Shown here in pieces: positions 26,753-32,388 of a DNA stretch of 32,388 bases. The notes under the pieces are model-generated. The model worked only from the letters and a program-made list of their open reading frames with translations. It was not told the DNA's origin and did no database searches. Both the position numbers and the translations under genes were made by a program. The stretch is taken from assembly GCA_937998345.1 (NCBI GenBank), contig CALLDH010000037.1, positions 1 to 32,388 of the forward strand, read 5' to 3'. Position 1 is the first letter of the stretch; each line of letters opens with the position of its first letter. This DNA is from an uncultured bacterium (GTDB lineage: Bacteria > Myxococcota_A > Polyangia > Polyangiales > Houyiibacteriaceae).

Positions 26753-28268
26753 ACCGAGCCAGAACATGACACTCGAGCAACTACAGCACAGTGGTGTCGG
26801 GGGCCGGATCACGGGTCTGGCGACACAGGTCGTGAGCGGTGTGCAGCACGATTCCCGTCAGGTGGCGGCCGGAGATCTGTTCGTTGCGGTGCCGGGAGAG
26901 ACCCACGACGGCGTCAGCTTCGTCGAGGATGCGCTGGCGCGCGGCGCCGTTGCCGTGATGGCCGAGCAGCCTCTGGCTCATGAGGTTCCGCAGATTACCG
27001 TACCGGACGCGCGCGTGGCCCTTGGGCGCGCAGCCGAGCTCGTGTACGGCGAGCCGACCAGCGCCCTGCACACCGTCGGAATCACGGGTACCAACGGCAA
27101 GACGACGACGGCGTATCTCTTGAAGGAGGCGATCGAAGGCGCATCGGGCAAGCCCGCACTGGTAGGAACGACGGGGCTCGTGGGGGCGGGTGGCGAGCGC
27201 CCATCGCTTCACACCACGCCGGAAGGCGACGACATCTCGCGATTCGCTCGGCAAGCGCTCGACGATGGGGCGACGCACCTGGTGCTCGAGGTGTCCAGTC
27301 ACGGCCTCTCGATGCATCGGACCGATGCACTCGACTTCGAGGTGGCCGCGTTCACCAATCTCTCGCGCGATCACCTGGACTTCCACGAGACCATGGAGCG
27401 CTACGCCGAAGCCAAGGCGCGCCTCTTCACCGAGCTCCGGCCCCGGCACGCCGTCATTCATGTCGATGACCGGTTTGGAGCCGAGCTCGCATCCCGCGTT
27501 TCGGTCCCGGTCCTCCGCTGTTCCCGCCGTCCGGGCAGCGAAGCCGAGATCCTGGCGACCGAGTACTCGGTAACGCGCGCCGGGATTCGCGCCGAGGTCC
27601 AGACACCGGCGGGGGTGGTCGAGCTCAGCAGCCCCATGCTCGGCGAGCACAACCTCGAGAACCTCCTCGTCGCGCTCGGTTGCGCGCACGCGCTCGGCTT
27701 GGATCTAAACGCCGTTGCGAAGGCTTGGGCGTCGGCGGAAGGAAGTCCCGGTCGGCTGGAGCGCGTCGCGCACCCCGAGGATGTCGCTGTGCTCGTCGAC
27801 TACGCCCACACACCCGACGCGCTGCGGCGGGTCCTAGAAACGATGCGCGCGGTGACGCCAAACCGGCTCATCGTGGTGGTTGGCGCAGGCGGTGACCGCG
27901 ATCGGGGGAAACGCCCAGAGATGGGTCGCGCTGCCGTGGAAGGCGCCGACCTCTGCGTGCTGACCAGTGACAATCCAAGAAGCGAAGACCCCCAGCGCAT
28001 CCTCGACGAAGTGGAAGCTGGCGCCAAGCAAGCAGGCGGCACGCGCATCGTGCCCGGGGATCTGCCCAACGCGAGCCGAGGGTACTGCACGCTGGTCGAT
28101 CGCAAGGCGGCGATCGCAACTGCCATCCGCGGGGCTAGTGCCGGGGACACCGTGCTACTGGCCGGCAAGGGTCACGAGACCTATCAGATCGTCGGTGCGG
28201 AGCTCACGCACTTCGACGACCGCGAGGAAGCCCGTGCGGCAATCGCTGGCGCGAAGGGAGGGGGATGA
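26742..28268 (+). CDS. murE: UDP-MurNAc-tripeptide synthetase MurE (start 26742 or 26766)
   Basis: GITGTNGKTTTAYLLKEA, FTNLSRDHLDFHETMERYAEAK, DYAHTPDALRRVL, TSDNPRSEDP (DNPR indicates meso-DAP specificity), GKGHETYQ. Confidence 0.96.
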   Translation: MSPEPSQNMTLEQLQHSGVGGRITGLATQVVSGVQHDSRQVAAGDLFVAVPGETHDGVSFVEDALARGAVAVMAEQPLAHEVPQITVPDARVALGRAAELVYGEPTSALHTVGITGTNGKTTTAYLLKEAIEGASGKPALVGTTGLVGAGGERPSLHTTPEGDDISRFARQALDDGATHLVLEVSSHGLSMHRTDALDFEVAAFTNLSRDHLDFHETMERYAEAKARLFTELRPRHAVIHVDDRFGAELASRVSVPVLRCSRRPGSEAEILATEYSVTRAGIRAEVQTPAGVVELSSPMLGEHNLENLLVALGCAHALGLDLNAVAKAWASAEGSPGRLERVAHPEDVAVLVDYAHTPDALRRVLETMRAVTPNRLIVVVGAGGDRDRGKRPEMGRAAVEGADLCVLTSDNPRSEDPQRILDEVEAGAKQAGGTRIVPGDLPNASRGYCTLVDRKAAIATAIRGASAGDTVLLAGKGHETYQIVGAELTHFDDREEARAAIAGAKGGG

Positions 28269-29674
28269 TGGCGACGCCGATCCCCGCCAACCAAGCGATG
28301 TTCCGCCGGGATACGGTTGTCTCCGCGACGCGCGGCACGATTGGCGGTCCTCCGTGGGAAGATGCGTGCGGCGTCGTGACGGATTCGCGCGCGATCCTGC
28401 CTGGCAATCTGTTCGTAGCGCTTCGCGGCGAGCGATTCGACGCACGCGAGTTCGCGGCGCAGGCGGTGGATGCGGGCGCGACGGCGGTGGTCGTGGAACG
28501 CGGCACTCGGCTTCCGGATCACGTCAGCACGGTGGAGGTCGACGATACGCTACTCGCGCTTGGTGACCTCGCGAGGGCCCACCGTGAGGCGTGGAGCGGG
28601 AAGGTGGTTGGAATCACTGGCTCCGTCGGCAAGACGACTACGAAAGACCTCGCGGCCGCTGCATTGCAGTCGGCGGGCCACCGGGTGCTCAAGACGACCG
28701 GCAACCTCAACAATCGGATCGGCGTCCCCATGACGCTCTTCCAGCTCGACGCGACCGTCGACACGGCGGTCATCGAGATGGGAACCAGCGAACCTGGAGA
28801 GATCGCGTGTTTGGCCGAGATCGCGGCGCCCGACGTCGCCATCGTCACGCGCGCGAGCCTGTCGCACACCGAGGGGCTCGGTTCGGTGGAAGCAGTGGCG
28901 GATGAGAAGGTCTCGCTCTTGCGAGCCGTTCCGCAAGATGGGGTGGCTATTGCCTACGGCGATGATGCGCCACTCAAGAAGCGAGCGGCCGTGGTGCGCG
29001 CCAAACGCAAGCTGTTCTATGGGCGCGCTGCGGGCAACGATGTCCGCGTCATCGATTGGGACGTCGATGCAAACGGCACCCAAGCGCGATTTCAGGTTCG
29101 CGGTCAGGAAGTTGAAATCGCGATGCGCTTGCTGGGGGAGGGAGCCGTCCTCAACGCCGCGGGCGCGCTCGCGATTTCGTTCGGAATGGAATCGACGCTC
29201 GAGGATGCCGCCCGCGGAATTGCAGGCGTCGCACCTTCGCCGGGGCGCATGCAACCGCTGGCAGGGAAGGGTGGACGCTTGGTCATCGACGATTCGTACA
29301 ATGCCAACCCAGCGTCGGTTCAAGTCGCGTTGAACGCAGCACGCGCGATCGCCGAGAAGCGCGAGGCGCCGCTGGTGGTCATCCTCGGCGACATGAAGGA
29401 GCTCGGAGTCCACAGCGAGGAGGCACATCGAAACGTGGGCGAGCTCGTTTTCGACGCCGGCACGTTTCTGTTTGCTGGCTGTGGAGAGGGCATGCATGCC
29501 GCCGTCGCGGTAGCCAACGCTCGCGGGACAGACACGCTCTGGTTTGAGGATGCGGGTGCGTGCGGCGGCCTTCTCGGCCGGCTTCCCCTGAATGCCGTCA
29601 TCTTAGTGAAGGGCTCCCGGTCGATGGAGATGGAGCGCGTGATCGCGCCGCTCCTCGAGGGGGAGCAACGATGA
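28265..29674 (+). CDS. murF: UDP-MurNAc-tripeptide:D-Ala-D-Ala ligase MurF
   Basis: TDSRAILPGNLFVALRGERFDAREF, GITGSVGKTTTKDL, KTTGNLNNRIGVPMTLFQ, VIDDSYNANPASVQVAL, LGDMKELGVHSEEAH. Confidence 0.97.
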   Translation: MMATPIPANQAMFRRDTVVSATRGTIGGPPWEDACGVVTDSRAILPGNLFVALRGERFDAREFAAQAVDAGATAVVVERGTRLPDHVSTVEVDDTLLALGDLARAHREAWSGKVVGITGSVGKTTTKDLAAAALQSAGHRVLKTTGNLNNRIGVPMTLFQLDATVDTAVIEMGTSEPGEIACLAEIAAPDVAIVTRASLSHTEGLGSVEAVADEKVSLLRAVPQDGVAIAYGDDAPLKKRAAVVRAKRKLFYGRAAGNDVRVIDWDVDANGTQARFQVRGQEVEIAMRLLGEGAVLNAAGALAISFGMESTLEDAARGIAGVAPSPGRMQPLAGKGGRLVIDDSYNANPASVQVALNAARAIAEKREAPLVVILGDMKELGVHSEEAHRNVGELVFDAGTFLFAGCGEGMHAAVAVANARGTDTLWFEDAGACGGLLGRLPLNAVILVKGSRSMEMERVIAPLLEGEQR

Positions 29675-30798
29675 TCTACTACTTGCTCTATCCGCTGCAC
29701 ACGCACGAGTCACTCTCGTTTCTGAACGTCCTCCGGTACGTGCCGTTCCGTTTCCTCATGGCAACGATGACGTCGCTCCTGCTGACCTTTGGGCTCTATC
29801 CCTGGTTCATTCGCCGCTTGCAACGGAAGCAGATTGGACAGGTCATCCGTGCGGAAGGTCCCGAAACGCATCTGGTCAAAGCCGGTACGCCGACGATGGG
29901 CGGCGCCCTCATGTTGCTCGCGCTGGTCATCTCCACCGTGCTGTGGGCGGACCCCTCGAACTCGATGGTCTGGGTCGTGACCCTGATCACGGTGGCTTAC
30001 GGGGTCGTCGGCTACATCGACGATACCTCGAAGATCCGGACTCGTTCGACCGGTGGACTCTCCGGTCGATACAAGCTTCTCCTTCAGTTCAGCACCGCGA
30101 TCCTCGTGTGTAGCTGGCTCTACTACGGGGAGGTGGGTCTCCCAAGCGATTGGCTCGAGATCCGTCACCGGCTCGCCGCACCGTTCTTCGCGTTCTCGAA
30201 GTACCCGATCGAGCTGCCACCGTGGCTCTACGTGCTCTTCTCCTCGTTTGTCATCGTCGGTACGTCCAATGCAGTGAATCTGACCGACGGCCTCGATGGT
30301 CTGGCGATCGGACCTGTCATGATCTCGGCAGGCACGTACGCCATCCTCGCGTACCTCGCCGGCCTGACGCTATTCGGCAACATCGTCGCTGGATATCTCG
30401 ACATCCCTCACATCGAGAGTGCCGGCGAGCTCAGTATCTTCGCCGCGTCGGTGGTCGGCGTCGGGTTCGGCTTCCTTTGGTACAACACGTATCCAGCTCA
30501 GGTCTTCATGGGCGACGTGGGCTCGCTCGCTCTCGGCGGCGGCCTCGGAGCGCTCGCGGTCCTGACCAAGAATGAGCTCCTGTCGGTGAGTCTCGGCGGC
30601 ATCTTCGTCGTCGAGGCGGTGAGTGTGATCCTGCAAGTTGGCTACTTCCGACTCACCGGCAGGCGCATCTTCCTGATGGCGCCCATTCACCACCATTTCG
30701 AGAAGAAAGGCTGGCCCGAGCCTAGGGTCATCGTTCGGTTCTGGATTATCGCGATCATGCTGGCCGTGTTCAGTCTAGCCACATTGAAGTTGAGGTGA
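29671..30798 (+). CDS. mraY: Phospho-N-acetylmuramoyl-pentapeptide-transferase MraY
   Basis: KAGTPTMGGALML, GYIDDTSKI, NAVNLTDGLDGLAIGPVMIS, NTYPAQVFMGDVGSLALGGGLG, APIHHHFEKKGWPEPRVIVRFWII. Confidence 0.98.
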   Translation: MIYYLLYPLHTHESLSFLNVLRYVPFRFLMATMTSLLLTFGLYPWFIRRLQRKQIGQVIRAEGPETHLVKAGTPTMGGALMLLALVISTVLWADPSNSMVWVVTLITVAYGVVGYIDDTSKIRTRSTGGLSGRYKLLLQFSTAILVCSWLYYGEVGLPSDWLEIRHRLAAPFFAFSKYPIELPPWLYVLFSSFVIVGTSNAVNLTDGLDGLAIGPVMISAGTYAILAYLAGLTLFGNIVAGYLDIPHIESAGELSIFAASVVGVGFGFLWYNTYPAQVFMGDVGSLALGGGLGALAVLTKNELLSVSLGGIFVVEAVSVILQVGYFRLTGRRIFLMAPIHHHFEKKGWPEPRVIVRFWIIAIMLAVFSLATLKLR

Positions 30799-32153
30799 CG
30801 GTGGAGCTCTCTCGGAAGAAGACGATGGTGGTCGGGCTCGGCGAGAGCGGGCTGGCCGTCGTGCACTTTCTCAGAGAGCGTGGTGCGTGGGTCCGGGTGA
30901 ATGACCAGCGCGACCGCGAGGCGCTCGGTGCCGCGGCCACTGAAGCCGAGGCTCTCGGAGCGGAGCTCGTGCTCGGGGGGCATCCCGACAGCGCGTTCGA
31001 AGACTTGGATCTCGTGGTGGTGTCGCCGGGCGTGCCACCCCTGCCGCAACTCGAGCAAGCCGAGCAGCGCGGCGTGCCCGTGGTGAGCGAGGTGGAGCTC
31101 GCATCGCGTTTCATCGACGCGCCGATCGTCGCGATCACCGGAACCAACGGCAAGAGCACCGTGACGACCTTGATCGGCGAGATGAGCCGCCGCCTCGGGC
31201 GCCCGGTCTTCGTCGGAGGCAATCTGGGTCGCCCGATGATCGAGGCCGCTGGGACCGACGCCGGGGGGGCGAATGGTCTCGTCATCGTCGAGCTATCGAG
31301 CTTCCAGCTGGAGCGCGTTTCGCAGATGAAGGCCCATGTCGCCATCCTGCTCAACATCACCCCCGACCACCTCGACCGCTACCCTTCGTTCGAAGCGTAC
31401 GCGGCCGCCAAGGCGCGTATCTTCGAACGGCAGGACGCCGAGGACTTCGCGATTCTCCCAGCCGACGCCCCCGACCTTCGTGAGCTCATCGTGGATGGCG
31501 CCACAGTGGTCCTCTTCGACGGTCGGTCCGGTGAGGTTCGCGTGGTCGATGGCGTGGTGACTGACACACAAAGCTCCCTGCGCGTGCCCGTCGCAGAGCT
31601 GAGGATCCGTGGATCGCACAACGTGTCGAACGCGTGCGCGGCCGTGCTTGCAGCGCGCTTGCTAGGCGTTCGCCACGACGACATCGCTTCGGTTCTCAGT
31701 GACTTCAAGGGACTGGCCCATCGCACGCAGTATGTGCGCTCGGTTGATGGCGTGGAGTACATCGACGATTCCAAGGCTACCAATGTGGGCGCTGCCATCG
31801 CATCGATCGACGGGCTGCGCGGGCCGAAAGGCAAGATCGTCTTAATCGCCGGCGGCGTCGACAAGGGCGGAAGCTACCAGCCGCTTCGGCAGCGAATGTC
31901 CGAGGAAGGGCGGGGGGTAGTGGTTCTCGGAGAAGCAGCGTCGCTCTTGGAGAGCGCCTTCGCAGACTCGCCCATCGAGGTTCGGCGCGCGACCTCGATG
32001 CCTGATGCCGTCGCGCACGCAGCCGCACTGGCTCGCCCGGGAGACACCGTGCTTCTGGCGCCGGCTTGCTCGAGCTTCGACATGTTCCGCTCGTACGCCG
32101 AGCGAGGCGACCACTTCCAACGAGCCGTTGAAACCCTGGGAGAGCAATCATGA
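30795..32153 (+). CDS. murD: UDP-N-acetylmuramoylalanine--D-glutamate ligase MurD
   Basis: GTG start; VVGLGESGLAVVHFL, VSPGVPP, AITGTNGKSTVTTLIGEM, LNITPDHLDRYPSFEAY, GSHNVSNACAA, YIDDSKATNVGAAIASI, LLAPACSSFDMF. Confidence 0.97.
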   Translation: MTVELSRKKTMVVGLGESGLAVVHFLRERGAWVRVNDQRDREALGAAATEAEALGAELVLGGHPDSAFEDLDLVVVSPGVPPLPQLEQAEQRGVPVVSEVELASRFIDAPIVAITGTNGKSTVTTLIGEMSRRLGRPVFVGGNLGRPMIEAAGTDAGGANGLVIVELSSFQLERVSQMKAHVAILLNITPDHLDRYPSFEAYAAAKARIFERQDAEDFAILPADAPDLRELIVDGATVVLFDGRSGEVRVVDGVVTDTQSSLRVPVAELRIRGSHNVSNACAAVLAARLLGVRHDDIASVLSDFKGLAHRTQYVRSVDGVEYIDDSKATNVGAAIASIDGLRGPKGKIVLIAGGVDKGGSYQPLRQRMSEEGRGVVVLGEAASLLESAFADSPIEVRRATSMPDAVAHAAALARPGDTVLLAPACSSFDMFRSYAERGDHFQRAVETLGEQS

Positions 32154-32388
32154 CACGCGCTTCGAAGCCCACATCACCGACGGAGCCCGGCCCCGCCGAC
32201 GTCTCTCTCGCGGCCACGCTCGTTGGGTTGATCGCGTTCGGCGTGGTGATGGTGTACATCGCGAGCGCCGTCTACGCGAACAACATGTACGGCAACGGAT
32301 TCCACTTCCTGATCCGACAGACGATCTTTGCGGCCGCTGCGTTCGTCGTTCTCGTCGTCTTCACCCGCGTCAATATCTCATTGCTCCG
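32150..32388 (+). CDS. ftsW: Cell division protein FtsW, 5' fragment (runs off window)
   Basis: MTRASKPTSPTEPGPADVSLAATLVGLIAFGVVMVYIASAVYANNMYGNGFHFLIRQTIFAAAAFVVLVVFTRV. SEDS N-terminus following murD. Confidence 0.88.
   Translation, partial: MTRASKPTSPTEPGPADVSLAATLVGLIAFGVVMVYIASAVYANNMYGNGFHFLIRQTIFAAAAFVVLVVFTRVNISLL

Noticed and set aside
1-32388. Search for tRNA/rRNA genes, integrases, toxin-antitoxin pairs or a classical defence island
   Set aside because: No tRNA/rRNA sequence, recombinase, or TA/defence signature seen by eye; the two methyltransferases are solitary. A tool-based scan could still find short RNAs.

Overview
GC-rich bacterial chromosomal window. MglA-type GTPase, PASTA-bearing FtsI and Gly-rich-linker lipoproteins are consistent with Myxococcota or a related deltaproteobacterial lineage (inference). 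Most of it is housekeeping: a purQ 5' end, a signal-peptidase-like gene, a thiS-thiG-thiE/tenI cluster, alr, an Mla-type ABC pair, a folB-SDR-pyrR-pyrB-namZ run, an mglA-histidine kinase-thiL operon, and the start of the dcw cluster (mraZ-rsmH-ftsL-ftsI-murE-murF-mraY-murD-ftsW). The accessory segment, about 7.2-13.8 kb, holds a large beta-helix lipoprotein, a decayed GH3 beta-glucosidase fragment, an MFS transporter and an orphan Dam-like methylase. It is punctuated by a palindromic repeat family (A-tract GGGGACAGTCCCC T-tract) located at gene 3' ends. I see no clear new defence or mobile system. The observations most worth a second look are: a signal peptidase I homologue that appears to have lost both catalytic residues; a FolB-cupin fusion; the palindromic repeats with a conserved flank; the MglA/PocR-kinase/ThiL operon; the GH3 relic; and a MraZ operator-like repeat array. 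All calls are by eye from sequence motifs; no database searches were run.
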